NCBI GenBank assembly: GCA_023667055.1
Contig: JAMPAV010000001.1
Location: 62,540 to 111,573, forward strand
DNA from: Muribaculum sp.
Lineage (GTDB): Bacteria; Bacteroidota; Bacteroidia; Bacteroidales; Muribaculaceae
Length of the DNA stretch: 49,034 nt
Direction: 5' to 3'
Shown: positions 9,291-18,627 of the stretch, one piece after another
Position numbering within the stretch: position 1 is the first letter of the stretch
How the letters are laid out: every line of letters begins with the position of its first letter
The notes under the pieces: generated by a model
Told to the model about the DNA's origin: nothing
Database searches by the model: none
The model's input: only the letters and a program-made list of their open reading frames with translations
Program-made: the position numbers and the translations under genes

Positions 9291-10865
9291 TCACTCGATG
9301 AGCCAGGAAGAGATGCGGCGGGTCTTTGAGGAGAAGTTGGCTCCTATCTTGATAATGCGGCGCGGGTCGTTCTGATATCTCAGTGCATATTCCTTCTCGT
9401 TGATCTGCCTGAGGGCGGCCTGGGGAGTGCCGTCGTATTTAAGCTCGATGATGTAGATGAAATCCTCGGTCTTTATCACCATGTCGATGCTGCCGTCGGA
9501 GGTCATCACCTCAGCGTCGGTCTCAATGCCTATGAGCGACATCAGGAGAAAGAAGGCATTCTGGAAATTGTTCTCGTTGTCCATCTTCAGCTTGTATGGC
9601 ACGCCGGCGAAGAAAATCTGAAGGGCCTCCATGAATTTCTCCGGATTGCCGAGAATCAGCGAGACAATGAGGTTGTTCAGGACGTATGAAGTATCCCCGA
9701 CCTTCACATGCACATACCGGGGAAGAAGCAGCTTGAAGAAACCCTGTTTCACCTCGTTGTTGGGGATGCCGAGGTGGTATTTGTGCAGCCGCTTGTTGTA
9801 GCTTTTGATTGTGAGGTATCCGGTCTGGTACATCAGGGCGATTGGCTTGGGATCAAGCAGGTCGAAGCCCTTCAGCTCGTCCTCATCGCAATATATGTCG
9901 AGATATTCCTGCAGATTCACCCTGATTCTGCTGAGAGACTCCACGAGCAGCGATGGAAAACCGGTCTCATTCCAGTAATTGGATATGCTGTGACTTGCAA
10001 GGCAGTTAAGCAACGACCATGGATTGTAGATGTCGCTTCCTCTTTTTGCAAACCTGTAGCCGTCGTAGTTCTTCTTCAACTTGGCGCAAGCCCGGTCAAA
10101 AGAGATTTCGTATTCTTCAGCCAATGCACTTATGCCAATCTTGAAGTAATCGTAAAGTTCCTTTTCAGTGATGCCACAAATGTCGGCGAACTCATCATCA
10201 AAGGTAATGTCCCTAAGGTTGTTGAGACCGGAGAAGACAGAGAGTTTGCTGAAACGGCTCACACCGGTCATGAAGACGAGCTGTATGTCGTCGGCGCATG
10301 TCTTGAAGTTGGAGTAGAGTGCGGCCAACTTCTCACGGTAAGCCTCGAAGTTATCCTTATTGAGGTTCTTTACAAGCGGTTTGTCATATTCATCCACAAG
10401 GATTATGCACTGCCTGCCGGTCTGATGATGGGCTACCTTTATTACATTGCGGAATCTTGTGGTGACATCCCTTGTCTCTGCTACTATACTATATTTCTTT
10501 TCCCATTCCCTAAGCAGATTGTCTATCACAATATCAAGATTGTCCGGACTTGTATATTCCCCAGCATTCAGGTCAAGGTGAAGCACGGGCCTTGACTGCC
10601 AGTCCCAGTCCATAGAATCTGCATAGAGACCCTTGAAGAGGTCTCTCTCTCCCTGGAAGAAATAGCGCATGGCCGACAGAAACAGGCTCTTGCCGAAGCG
10701 ACGCGGACGCGCAAGGAAGAAGTATTTGCTTCTCCCTCTTAATATTCTCTCTATATACTGTGTCTTGTCAACGTAATGTGCCTCGTCAAGCCGCAGGGTC
10801 TTGAAATCCTGCTGGCCTATGGCATACAAGTACTTGTCTTCCTCAATAGATCTATCTTTTTCCAT
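9291..10865 (-). CDS. AAA-ATPase-like / PD-(D/E)XK nuclease superfamily protein
   Basis: This is a 524-residue protein of the AAA-ATPase-like plus DUF1703 type, common in many copies in gut Bacteroidales. Residues 15-30 carry the conserved QDFKTLRLDEAHYVDKT start. A Walker A-type loop RPRRFGKS is at 53-60, and a Walker B-type ILVDEYD at 155-161. The C-terminal region (about 460-485) has the nuclease pattern of an acidic residue followed by IIELKYDG. The cellular role is not established; proposals include defence and mobile-element-associated functions. It is cytoplasmic, with no signal peptide. It lies 42 bases downstream of the TonB-domain gene and on the same strand, but nothing shows that they work together. 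Confidence 0.85.
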   Translation of the reverse strand: MEKDRSIEEDKYLYAIGQQDFKTLRLDEAHYVDKTQYIERILRGRSKYFFLARPRRFGKSLFLSAMRYFFQGERDLFKGLYADSMDWDWQSRPVLHLDLNAGEYTSPDNLDIVIDNLLREWEKKYSIVAETRDVTTRFRNVIKVAHHQTGRQCIILVDEYDKPLVKNLNKDNFEAYREKLAALYSNFKTCADDIQLVFMTGVSRFSKLSVFSGLNNLRDITFDDEFADICGITEKELYDYFKIGISALAEEYEISFDRACAKLKKNYDGYRFAKRGSDIYNPWSLLNCLASHSISNYWNETGFPSLLVESLSRIRVNLQEYLDIYCDEDELKGFDLLDPKPIALMYQTGYLTIKSYNKRLHKYHLGIPNNEVKQGFFKLLLPRYVHVKVGDTSYVLNNLIVSLILGNPEKFMEALQIFFAGVPYKLKMDNENNFQNAFFLLMSLIGIETDAEVMTSDGSIDMVIKTEDFIYIIELKYDGTPQAALRQINEKEYALRYQNDPRRIIKIGANFSSKTRRISSWLIE

Positions 10866-10907
10866 GCTTGCTCCTCTCCTTTATCTATTACAACGCAGAA
10901 ACGTTTA

Positions 10908-11834
10908 TTATTTCTTCTTTTTCTCCTCTTTTTGTCGTTTTTTCTCGGCCTTTTTCTCCTCTTTCATTTTCTTTTTCGCTTCCTTAAACTGTTTTTTCTC
11001 CTCTTTTGACATTAGTTCCTGAAGTCTGAAGCTTATTGGGAGTATGAAATATGATTTCACGGGCTTGCCACATAGCCGTCCGGGAAGCCAATCAGGCATA
11101 TCGCCGGCGACTCTCAGTGCTTCTGCATCCAGACTCTCGTCGATTCCTTTGACCACCCTGGGTTCTGTGACCTTTCCTTCCTCATTAATGATGAACTGGA
11201 CTATTACACGACCATGTATGTTCTTTCTATAAGCCTCTCCCGGATATTTGATGTTTTTTGAAAGATATTTCATAATGCCGTTTATGCCTCCAGGGAATGC
11301 TGCCGTCACTTCCACGATGGTGAATGTCTCTCCATCAGGTCCTGCCTTTATCTCTTTTCCCTTGGCATTTGGATTCACAGTATCTGCCGACGGGACATCA
11401 TAAGTCAGCACAAATCCATCGAATTTCTCCGGCATGAATCGGATATAATTGTCGGGAATAGGATCTGAAAGTTTGATTAGGTCCTGAATGATGAAATCCA
11501 CTGTGAAATCCTCGTCGGTCTTTAAATTTGGAAATTGGAATGTTGAGGCATATCGGAGTTCATTTTCCGGAAGAATATACCATACGCACACCGGTTTGCC
11601 TATTGCCTGCTGAAGACCTTTCCCCTTGAGTTGGAATTTGAAGCCATCTGTCTGACCCTCTTTGTCCGGCCCGGAGTAGGTGACACTCTCCACCTCGAAA
11701 TCCTTTGCCACATCGGTATCGGTGATAGTCTTGATGGTGGTTGACACTTCCGGAGGAAGTGCATACCGGCAGTGAGCTGTCAAGCCTCCGAAGAATACGG
11801 TAAGCAATAGGATGATAATCTGAAATTGTTTCAT
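10908..11834 (-). CDS. Secreted TonB C-terminal domain protein with lysine-rich tail
   Basis: This is a 308-residue protein. An N-terminal hydrophobic signal or anchor covers about residues 1-20. A TonB C-terminal domain lies at about 185-275 (IKYPGEAYRKNIHGRVIVQFIINEEGKV, then ESLDAEALRVAGDMPDWLPG). The last 30 or so residues are almost entirely Lys and Glu and form a highly charged tail that may be helical. Full TonB proteins have a proline-rich periplasmic spacer, and that is missing here. It may supply a TonB-like activity to SusC receptors, but this is inference. A perfect 16-bp inverted repeat lies directly before the start. Confidence 0.75.
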   Translation of the reverse strand: MKQFQIIILLLTVFFGGLTAHCRYALPPEVSTTIKTITDTDVAKDFEVESVTYSGPDKEGQTDGFKFQLKGKGLQQAIGKPVCVWYILPENELRYASTFQFPNLKTDEDFTVDFIIQDLIKLSDPIPDNYIRFMPEKFDGFVLTYDVPSADTVNPNAKGKEIKAGPDGETFTIVEVTAAFPGGINGIMKYLSKNIKYPGEAYRKNIHGRVIVQFIINEEGKVTEPRVVKGIDESLDAEALRVAGDMPDWLPGRLCGKPVKSYFILPISFRLQELMSKEEKKQFKEAKKKMKEEKKAEKKRQKEEKKKK

Positions 11835-11839
11835 AATCT

Positions 11840-11881
11840 TTATGTTTAAATTTGTTATTCATTCCACAAATTTAAACATAA
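11840..11881. promoter_or_regulatory. Perfect 16-bp inverted repeat in the leader of the TonB-domain gene
   Basis: Arms TTATGTTTAAATTTGT (11840-11855) and its exact complement (11866-11881) with a 10-nt loop, ending 5 bases before the start codon of the minus-strand gene. It could be an operator or an RNA hairpin that masks the start. No T-run follows, so it is not a terminator. Confidence 0.7.
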
Positions 11882-12427
11882 ATCCTCAAAATACCAAATA
11901 TTATCACATTTGCCTTATATTGATTTACAGCAATGCAGCTAAATTAAAGTATGAACACAAAATAAATGTGCATTTTATCTTCTGCAATGGATGGGAGTGA
12001 TTTTGACTCCAACGCTAATCCGGCTTCGCCGGTTGGGGCGCGGATTTGGCGCGGATTTCTTATATTTCAATGCTTCGGCATGGCAATACAGATTGATTTC
12101 GCTCAGCGAAATCTCGGATCGAAGCCGATGGATGCGGAATTTGCTCCAGCAATCAAAATGTACAATTACTTTGTGCGTGTACTATAAAATCTTCACAAGT
12201 CAATTTATAGAACCTGCCTTAAGGGACTTCAAGCCCCTTACACAGGAGGGAAACCGATGTTTTCTGTGATTAATTTAGCGACATTATGATTTACAAATGA
12301 CAAGGGTAGATATATGCCTTTGGTAAGTATTTTGAACAAATAACATCCTTTTTTGTTGTTTTATTATATCTAACTAAAAAATTGTCGTTGATTCTTTCAG
12401 AATGACTTACATTCGGTTTACATCTTG
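11882..12427. repeat. Gene-free region with hairpins and an inverted-repeat-bounded element
   Basis: No gene is seen. AATGCAGCTAAATTA at 11932-11946 and TAATTTAGCGACATT at 12271-12285 form imperfect inverted ends (13 of 15) of a 354-bp element. Inside are three perfect hairpins: 12020-12032 (CCGGC/GCCGG), 12070-12081 (ATGC/GCAT) and 12095-12113 (GATTTCGC/GCGAAATC), plus a direct repeat of GGCGCGGATTT. The right part (12210-12285) is a degenerate copy of the 80-bp element found twice at 15739-15917. Confidence 0.65.
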
Positions 12428-12435
12428 TAAATTTG
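12428..12435 (+). promoter_or_regulatory. -7 box TAAATTTG before the first susC-like gene
   Basis: Fits the Bacteroidota TAnnTTTG consensus and lies 30 bases before the preferred start at 12466. A matching TTG at about 20 nt upstream is not seen. Confidence 0.5.
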
Positions 12436-12465
12436 AATACATCAACGACATTACTACAACTACTT

Positions 12466-15400
12466 ATGAGAAAAATATTTACACTTTTATGTCTGGTCAT
12501 TGCATGTCAGCTGCACCTGTATGCACAAGTCATCAATTACCACGGCACAGTCGTTGACGCAGACACACAGGAACCACTCATCGGCGCCACAATCATGCCT
12601 GTCGGCGGCGGAAAGGGTGTCACCACCGACCTTGACGGAAAATTCACACTTTCAGTTCCCAAATCAGTGATGCAGATCAACGTGTCATACGTAGGCTATA
12701 CCCCAATGACAATCAATCTCTCCAACAATATGGTGATAAAGATGCACTCTGTGGCCACCAACCTCGATGATGTGATGGTGGTGGCTTTCGGTTCCACCAC
12801 CAAGGAGGCCTTCACCGGTTCGGCATCTGTGATACGTGCCGATGAGCTCCAGACCAAAACCACCGCCAACGTGGCGAATGCCCTTGTGGGCAGTGTGCCG
12901 GGATTGCAACTGCGTTCCTCATCCGGAGCACCCGGTGCCGGTAACGGCAGTCTGAGCATCAGAGGCTTGTCGTCCATTTATTCAGGCACACAACCACTCA
13001 TCATAGTGGATGGCGCTCCCTACACTGAAAGTCTCGGCAACATATCCCAGGATGACATTGCATCAATTTCAGTGCTGAAAGATGCAGCCTCAGCAGCTCT
13101 TTATGGAGCACGCGGTGCATCAGGAGTCATAATAATCACCACCAAGAAGGGCAACAACCATGAGTCTGAAATAAAAATCAATGCCAAGTGGGGAGCCAAC
13201 AGCCGTGCAGTACAAGACTACGACGTAATCACGGATCCGGGTGAATACTATGAGGCATTCTACGCCCAAATTTTCAACTACAATACTTTCCAAATGGGAA
13301 TGTCGGCCGAGGAGGCAAATGCCAAAGCCAACGAGTCACTCATTAATCTTCTAAAATATAATGTATTCACAGTGCCCGAGGGTGAAAATCTCATCGGCCT
13401 CAATGGCAAGATGAATCCCAACGCCACACTTGGACGCTACTATCAGCTCAATGGTGAAAACCGCTATCTCATTCCCGACGATTTCAACGACATTGCCTAC
13501 AAGACAGGTTTCCGCCAGGAATACAACCTGAGCATGACCGGCGGCAACAGACGCTCAAACTTCTATGCAAGCCTTAATTATCTTGGAGAAGAAGGCATAT
13601 TGAAACCATCCAACTACGACCGCATCACCGCCCAGCTTCGTGCAGAATACCAGCTAAAGAAATGGCTGAGGGTAGGAGGCAGGGTATCATATACGCATAC
13701 ATCCACCACAGGCAACTCCAACATAAGCGACTCTGCCCAGAACGCCACCAATGTGCTTTACTTCACATCTATGGCCGCGCCCATATTCCCTATGTATATT
13801 CGCACATTTGACAACACAGGCGGATCATCCGGCACTCCTTATATAATTACAGATGCCAGCGGTGTGCCATCGTACGACTTCGGAGTCACCACATACGTCA
13901 ACGGGTCGCGCCCCTTCATGGCCCCGGGCAATCCGATAGGCGCACAGGCCCTTGATGTGGCCAACACTTCCTACAATAATCTTAACGCCACCATCAATGC
14001 CACCCTCGACTTCACAAGTTATCTGAAGCTTGACGTGCTTAGCAATGTCAGCTGGGGACTGGGGCAATATGAATATTACGGAAGTTCACTCAACTCACTC
14101 AACACCTCAGTCAACGGCAAACTCACAAAGAATGACACCAACACAGTGAGAACCAACAATTCGCAGACCCTCACTTTCTATAAGTATTTCGGAGACCACT
14201 ATCTGAATGTACTCGCCGGACATGAATATTACCGCTCCGACACCAATTTCCTGCAGGGATATGCCGAAGGTGGGTTTTCGCCCGAAATACTTGAGCTTTT
14301 CGCATTTGCCAACCATAACTTCAGCAGCAACACCTCCTATAAGTCACGCTACAACGTGGAGGGGTGGCTGGGAAGCGCACAATATAACTTCCGTGAGAAA
14401 TACTATGCCTCCGCATCCTATCGCCGGGATGCATCCTCGCGTTTTGCAAAGTCACACCGCTGGGGCAACTTCTGGAGCGCCGGGGCTGCATGGATCATTT
14501 CAAAGGAAAACTTCATGGACAAGACACGCCGCTGGCTCGACTATCTGAAACTTAAGGTAAGCGTGGGCCAGCAAGGCAACGACAACCTGGGTGGCAACTA
14601 TTACTGGACCGACAACTATACGCTCACCCCAAGTTCAGACACCTCAGTGTCTCCCATATTCCGTGCGCTTGGCAACAAGGACATCACCTGGGAGACCACC
14701 ACCAACATGAACGTGGGCGTAGAGTTCGGTTTCTTCAAAAACCGTCTGTCGGGCAACATTGATTTCTACGACAAGAATACCCGCGACCTCCTTTTCTATA
14801 TCTCCATACCGGAATCGATGGGTTCGCAGGGATACTACGGCAACATAGGCAAGATCCGCAACTTGGGAGTGGAAATATCGCTTGAGGCAATTCCGGTGCA
14901 GACAAAGGATTTTGAATGGACCTTGGGCGCCAACATCTCCACCAACAAAACCAAGATAATTTCGCTTCCATCTCAGAAGACCGAAAACTATGGCGGTTTC
15001 TTTGAAAGCAACCACTGGTTTGAGGAAGGTGGTCAGCTCTATAACTACATGACATACGCATACGCCGGAATCAACGACAAGGGAGAGGCCCTTTACTACT
15101 ATGACCCCGGACAGATGTCGGACGATGGAAGCATCAACAGCGCATACCCCGGCAAAATAAAGTCGATGCAATATGTCACCACAAAGACCACCGAGGCATC
15201 ACGCTATGCCGTGGGCTCTATTCTTCCGAAGGCATACGGAGGTTTCACCACATCGGCACGTCTCAAATGGTTTGACTTCACCCTTAATTTCGACTATCAG
15301 ATAGGCGGCAAGGTGATGGACACCCGCTACATGAGTCTTATGGCGCCGGATGCCAACCTCAGCTCTACATCCGCCACCAACATCCACAAGGACTACATAA

Positions 15401-15714
15401 AGGAATGGAGTCCTTCCAACACATCATCCAATCTTCCACGCTGGCAGCAGGGCGACCAGTATGGATATGTGGCATCCGACCGGTTCCTCACAAATGCAAG
15501 TTATCTCAACTTCCAGTCGTTTGTGGTAGGATTTACAGTGCCGCATTTCTGCAAAGAGATTGAAAAACTCCGCATCTATTGCGCCGGTGAGAATTTGTGC
15601 TTCTGGTCGGCCCGCAAGGGACTTGACCCCCGCTATTCTTTCGATGGAAACACGGCACTCGGCGCCTATTCTCCGATGCGAAGCATATCGGGAGGCATTG
15701 AAGTTACTTTTTAA
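12466..15714 (+). CDS. SusC-like TonB-dependent outer-membrane transporter
   Basis: This is a 1082-residue SusC/RagA-family importer that, with a SusD partner, takes up glycans or peptides through the outer membrane using TonB energy. Signal peptide about 1-20 (ending LHLYA). A carboxypeptidase-regulatory-like domain (about 22-100) precedes the plug (about 105-225: VVAFGSTTKEAFTGS, LSIRGLSS, IIVDGAPY, LKDAASAALYGARGASGVIIITTKKG) and the barrel, which ends in MRSISGGIEVTF with the terminal aromatic. The start at 12466 is chosen because MRKIFTLL opens the signal peptide and a -7 box lies upstream; the longer frame begins inside the leader. It is paired with the SusD gene 277 bases downstream. 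Substrate unknown, since no enzyme genes adjoin it. Confidence 0.93.
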   Translation: MRKIFTLLCLVIACQLHLYAQVINYHGTVVDADTQEPLIGATIMPVGGGKGVTTDLDGKFTLSVPKSVMQINVSYVGYTPMTINLSNNMVIKMHSVATNLDDVMVVAFGSTTKEAFTGSASVIRADELQTKTTANVANALVGSVPGLQLRSSSGAPGAGNGSLSIRGLSSIYSGTQPLIIVDGAPYTESLGNISQDDIASISVLKDAASAALYGARGASGVIIITTKKGNNHESEIKINAKWGANSRAVQDYDVITDPGEYYEAFYAQIFNYNTFQMGMSAEEANAKANESLINLLKYNVFTVPEGENLIGLNGKMNPNATLGRYYQLNGENRYLIPDDFNDIAYKTGFRQEYNLSMTGGNRRSNFYASLNYLGEEGILKPSNYDRITAQLRAEYQLKKWLRVGGRVSYTHTSTTGNSNISDSAQNATNVLYFTSMAAPIFPMYIRTFDNTGGSSGTPYIITDASGVPSYDFGVTTYVNGSRPFMAPGNPIGAQALDVANTSYNNLNATINATLDFTSYLKLDVLSNVSWGLGQYEYYGSSLNSLNTSVNGKLTKNDTNTVRTNNSQTLTFYKYFGDHYLNVLAGHEYYRSDTNFLQGYAEGGFSPEILELFAFANHNFSSNTSYKSRYNVEGWLGSAQYNFREKYYASASYRRDASSRFAKSHRWGNFWSAGAAWIISKENFMDKTRRWLDYLKLKVSVGQQGNDNLGGNYYWTDNYTLTPSSDTSVSPIFRALGNKDITWETTTNMNVGVEFGFFKNRLSGNIDFYDKNTRDLLFYISIPESMGSQGYYGNIGKIRNLGVEISLEAIPVQTKDFEWTLGANISTNKTKIISLPSQKTENYGGFFESNHWFEEGGQLYNYMTYAYAGINDKGEALYYYDPGQMSDDGSINSAYPGKIKSMQYVTTKTTEASRYAVGSILPKAYGGFTTSARLKWFDFTLNFDYQIGGKVMDTRYMSLMAPDANLSSTSATNIHKDYIKEWSPSNTSSNLPRWQQGDQYGYVASDRFLTNASYLNFQSFVVGFTVPHFCKEIEKLRIYCAGENLCFWSARKGLDPRYSFDGNTALGAYSPMRSISGGIEVTF

Positions 15715-15991
15715 GGATAAAGAGTTAAGAGTTAAGAGTAATGTAGCTAAATCAGGGGGCTTGAAGCCCCTTACACAGGAGGAAAACCGATGACTACAGT
15801 GATTAATTCAGTGACATTAGAGTTAAGAGTTAAGGGCAATGTCGCTAAATCAGGGGGCTTGAAGCCCCTTACACAGGAGGAAAACCGATGACTACAGTGA
15901 TTAATTCAGTGACATTAGAGTTAAGGGGTAAGGAGAATTATTTATTGGAAATTTATTTATTTCAGCAATAGATACTTAAAATATAAGGAAA
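15715..15991. repeat. Two tandem copies of an 80-bp inverted-end element
   Basis: Copies at 15739-15819 and 15838-15917 are nearly identical and spaced 98 bases apart. Each starts AATGT(A/C)GCTAAATCA, contains the hairpin GGGGCT/AGCCCC, and ends TGATTAATTCAGTGACATT, which is complementary to the start with small indels. AGTTAAG repeats surround them. They separate susC from susD, where a transcribed hairpin could set the ratio of the two products. A degenerate copy is at 12210-12285, and a relative with a different centre at 28239-28349. Confidence 0.8.
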
Positions 15992-17665
15992 ATGAAGAAA
16001 AGTTCACTATATATATCAGCTGTGGCGCTAATGCTGCTTTCCACATCCTGCATACAGGAGTTTGCAGCCGAACAGAATGACTATATCACCACCGACCAGG
16101 CTGCCAATGCACCCGGATCGTATGACAACTTTGTGAATGGCATCATCGACAACAACAACGGCCACCCTACCATAGCCGGCGGTCTTGCCAATGACTTCGG
16201 CTATTCCTCTTTCTATCTCGAAAGGGATGCCTGCGGCAACGATATGGTGGCATACGGAGGTAATATCAATTGGTTTACCTCATGGTATCAGTCAAGCTAC
16301 AAACTCGGCCCTACATATAGCAGGGACTGCCAGTTTCCCTGGACTTTCTACTACCGCCAGATACATGCCTGCAACATTGTGCTCGGCATGGCCGGCGAGC
16401 AACCAGAGCCATCCAGAATCACCGGAGCCGGAATAGCCTACACCATGCGCGCTCTGTATTATCTTGAACTTGCACAATTGTTCGCACCAAGGACATACGG
16501 AACCGACAAGGAGGCCCCCACAGTGCCCATAGTCACTGAAAAGACCACCACACAGGAATCGCAAAACAATCCACGCGCCACAAACGAGAAAATATTTGAG
16601 TTCATACTCTCCGACCTCAGCAAGGCCGAGACGATGCTTGCCGACTATAAGAGAACTGACAAATACACTCCCGACCTGTCGGTGGTGTATGGACTTAAGG
16701 CACGGGCCTATCTTGTGATGTGCGACTGGCCCAATGCTGAGAAATATGCCAAACTGGCGATGCAGGGCTACGAGGTGCTTACAGCGGAGCAATACACCGA
16801 CCGCAACCACGGCTTCAACGATGCCAATTTCGGCAATTCCTGGATGTTTGCCATAAATGTGAAACCTACCGATCCATGTCAGACTTCATTCGACGGCGAC
16901 AACAGCTGGGGCACATGGATGATCTGCGAGTTTCCTACCGGCGACGGAGGCCTTGGCTACCTTAACTCTTACGGTGCATCGCTTATAATGGACCGTCATC
17001 TCTATGAGACGCTTCCCGCGACAGACTGCCGCAAGAAATGCTTCCTTGATTTCTCTCTCGACGAGATGACATCGAAAGATGAGATAGTGGCGGCTCTCGC
17101 CGAATATTCTGATGTGCCTGAGAATGTATATGGCACCGGACTCGCCCAGCAGCAGTTTGGCGGTCTGCCCCTTAAGTTCCGCTCTAAGGATGGCAACCAC
17201 GACAGTCCGCAATATGTGGGATGGTGTGTGGATATCCCCATCATGCGAGTGGAGGAGATGAAACTCATAGAGGCGGAGGCCGCCGGAATGCAGAATGAGG
17301 GCAACGGCATATCATTGCTCACAACTTTTGCCCTTACACGCGACCCCAACTATGTATATGGCCAACACAATGAGGCTTACTACAATGAAAGCACGCCGGC
17401 ATTCCGGAATGAGATATGGTGGCAGCGACGCGTCGAATTCTGGGGTGAGGGACTCGCCACATTCGACATCAAGCGTCTGCAAAAGGGTATAATAAGGAGT
17501 TATCCCGGCACCAACCACATCGAGGGCTACCGCTGGAATGTGGAGAATGTGCCGGAATGGATGAATTTCTGCATATATCAAAGTGAGAGCAACTATAACA
17601 AGGCGATAGTCAATAATCCCGCACCGGTGGCTCCTACCGGAGATTCGCCTGAGTATATATGGTAG
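15992..17665 (+). CDS. SusD/RagB-like outer-membrane lipoprotein
   Basis: This is a 557-residue nutrient-binding lipoprotein that caps the SusC channel. The lipobox LLSTSC places the lipidated Cys at residue 20. The family pattern is seen in the N-terminal part (QIHACNIVLGMAGEQ, AYTMRALYYLELAQLFAPRTYG, TNEKIFEFILSDLSKAETMLADY, LKARAYLVMCDWPNAEKYA) and near the end (IMRVEEMKLIEAEAAGMQ, NEIWWQRRVEFWGEGLATFDIKRLQKG). It is separated from its SusC by a 277-base region of repeats. No SusE, glycosidase or regulator follows on this strand. It converges with nadA, with only 5 bases between the stops. Confidence 0.93.
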   Translation: MKKSSLYISAVALMLLSTSCIQEFAAEQNDYITTDQAANAPGSYDNFVNGIIDNNNGHPTIAGGLANDFGYSSFYLERDACGNDMVAYGGNINWFTSWYQSSYKLGPTYSRDCQFPWTFYYRQIHACNIVLGMAGEQPEPSRITGAGIAYTMRALYYLELAQLFAPRTYGTDKEAPTVPIVTEKTTTQESQNNPRATNEKIFEFILSDLSKAETMLADYKRTDKYTPDLSVVYGLKARAYLVMCDWPNAEKYAKLAMQGYEVLTAEQYTDRNHGFNDANFGNSWMFAINVKPTDPCQTSFDGDNSWGTWMICEFPTGDGGLGYLNSYGASLIMDRHLYETLPATDCRKKCFLDFSLDEMTSKDEIVAALAEYSDVPENVYGTGLAQQQFGGLPLKFRSKDGNHDSPQYVGWCVDIPIMRVEEMKLIEAEAAGMQNEGNGISLLTTFALTRDPNYVYGQHNEAYYNESTPAFRNEIWWQRRVEFWGEGLATFDIKRLQKGIIRSYPGTNHIEGYRWNVENVPEWMNFCIYQSESNYNKAIVNNPAPVAPTGDSPEYIW

Positions 17666-17670
17666 TTGCG

Positions 17671-18615
17671 CTATGACATCTGAAGCATCCGCTCTATGGG
17701 GCGGATTGCTTTTTTCGCCACTTCCGGATCCACCACTATCTCGGGTTTTTCGTCGCGGAGTGCGTTGCGCAGTTTCTCAAGGGTGATCATGCGCATGAAG
17801 TCGCATTCGTTGCATTGGCATTCGGCATCCTGGGCCGGGGCTGCCAGAAAGTTCTTCTCAGGGCATGCCTTGCGCATGTCGAAGAGTATGCCGCTTTCCG
17901 TCACAACTATATATTCCTTTGCATCGTCATTTCTTGCGAAGTCGAGGAGGGCGGCGGTGCTTCCCACTTTATCCGCTATTATCTGAAGAGGCCTGCGGCA
18001 TTCCGGATGTACCAATATCTTGGCTCCGGGATGCTCTTTTTTCATCTCCACTATCGCCTCGAGGGAGAATCGGTCGTGCACATGGCAAGCTCCGTTCCAG
18101 AGCATCATCTGCCGGCCTGTGACTGAGTTTATGTATTCTCCTAAATTATGGTCAGGGCCAAATATTATTTTCTCATCTTCCGGAAGCGCCTCCACAATCT
18201 TTCGTGCATTGCCCGATGTCACCACAATGTCGGTATGGGCTTTCACGGCGGCGGAGGTGTTGACATAGCTTATCACCGTATGATCGGGATGTTGCCTGAC
18301 GAATTTCTCAAATTCCACAGGGTCGCAACTGTCGGCAAGCGAGCATCCGGCATTGGGGTCGGGAATGATGACCTTGCGGTCCGGACAGAGTATCTTGGCA
18401 GTTTCTCCCATGAAGTGCACGCCACACATCACTATTATCTTTGCATCTGTCTCGGCAGCCTTGCGGGCGAGGGCAAGGGAGTCGCCTATGAAATCCGCCA
18501 CTTCCTTCACTTCATCGCGCTGATAGTAGTGGGCCATTATCACTGCATTCTTCTCTTCTTTGAGTTGCTTTATTTCTTCGGCTATTTCGGAAAGCCCGGA
18601 ATTTTTCGGGGTCAT
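17671..18615 (-). CDS. nadA: Quinolinate synthase NadA
   Basis: This is a 314-residue cytoplasmic enzyme that condenses iminoaspartate with dihydroxyacetone phosphate to quinolinate in de novo NAD synthesis. The three cysteines for the [4Fe-4S] cluster are visible in MCGVHFMGETAK, NGACHVHDRF and CQCNECDFMRM. Other landmarks are IMAHYYQRDEVKEVADFIGDS and HPECRRPLQ. The frame is open upstream to 18660, but the start at 18615 (MTPKNSG) avoids an odd hydrophobic AT-coded extension. No nadB or nadC is in the window. The upstream region is the gene-free segment with TTATCTACA boxes. Confidence 0.95.
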   Translation of the reverse strand: MTPKNSGLSEIAEEIKQLKEEKNAVIMAHYYQRDEVKEVADFIGDSLALARKAAETDAKIIVMCGVHFMGETAKILCPDRKVIIPDPNAGCSLADSCDPVEFEKFVRQHPDHTVISYVNTSAAVKAHTDIVVTSGNARKIVEALPEDEKIIFGPDHNLGEYINSVTGRQMMLWNGACHVHDRFSLEAIVEMKKEHPGAKILVHPECRRPLQIIADKVGSTAALLDFARNDDAKEYIVVTESGILFDMRKACPEKNFLAAPAQDAECQCNECDFMRMITLEKLRNALRDEKPEIVVDPEVAKKAIRPIERMLQMS

Positions 18616-18627
18616 TTGTTTTTCTTT

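Noticed and set aside
9708..10595. Plus-strand open frame (295 codons) opposite the AAA-ATPase gene
   Set aside because: Antisense to a gene with clear Walker motifs; no domain or promoter of its own.
14644..15171. Minus-strand open frames opposite the first susC-like gene
   Set aside because: Overlapping shadow frames in several phases; composition reflects the opposite coding strand.
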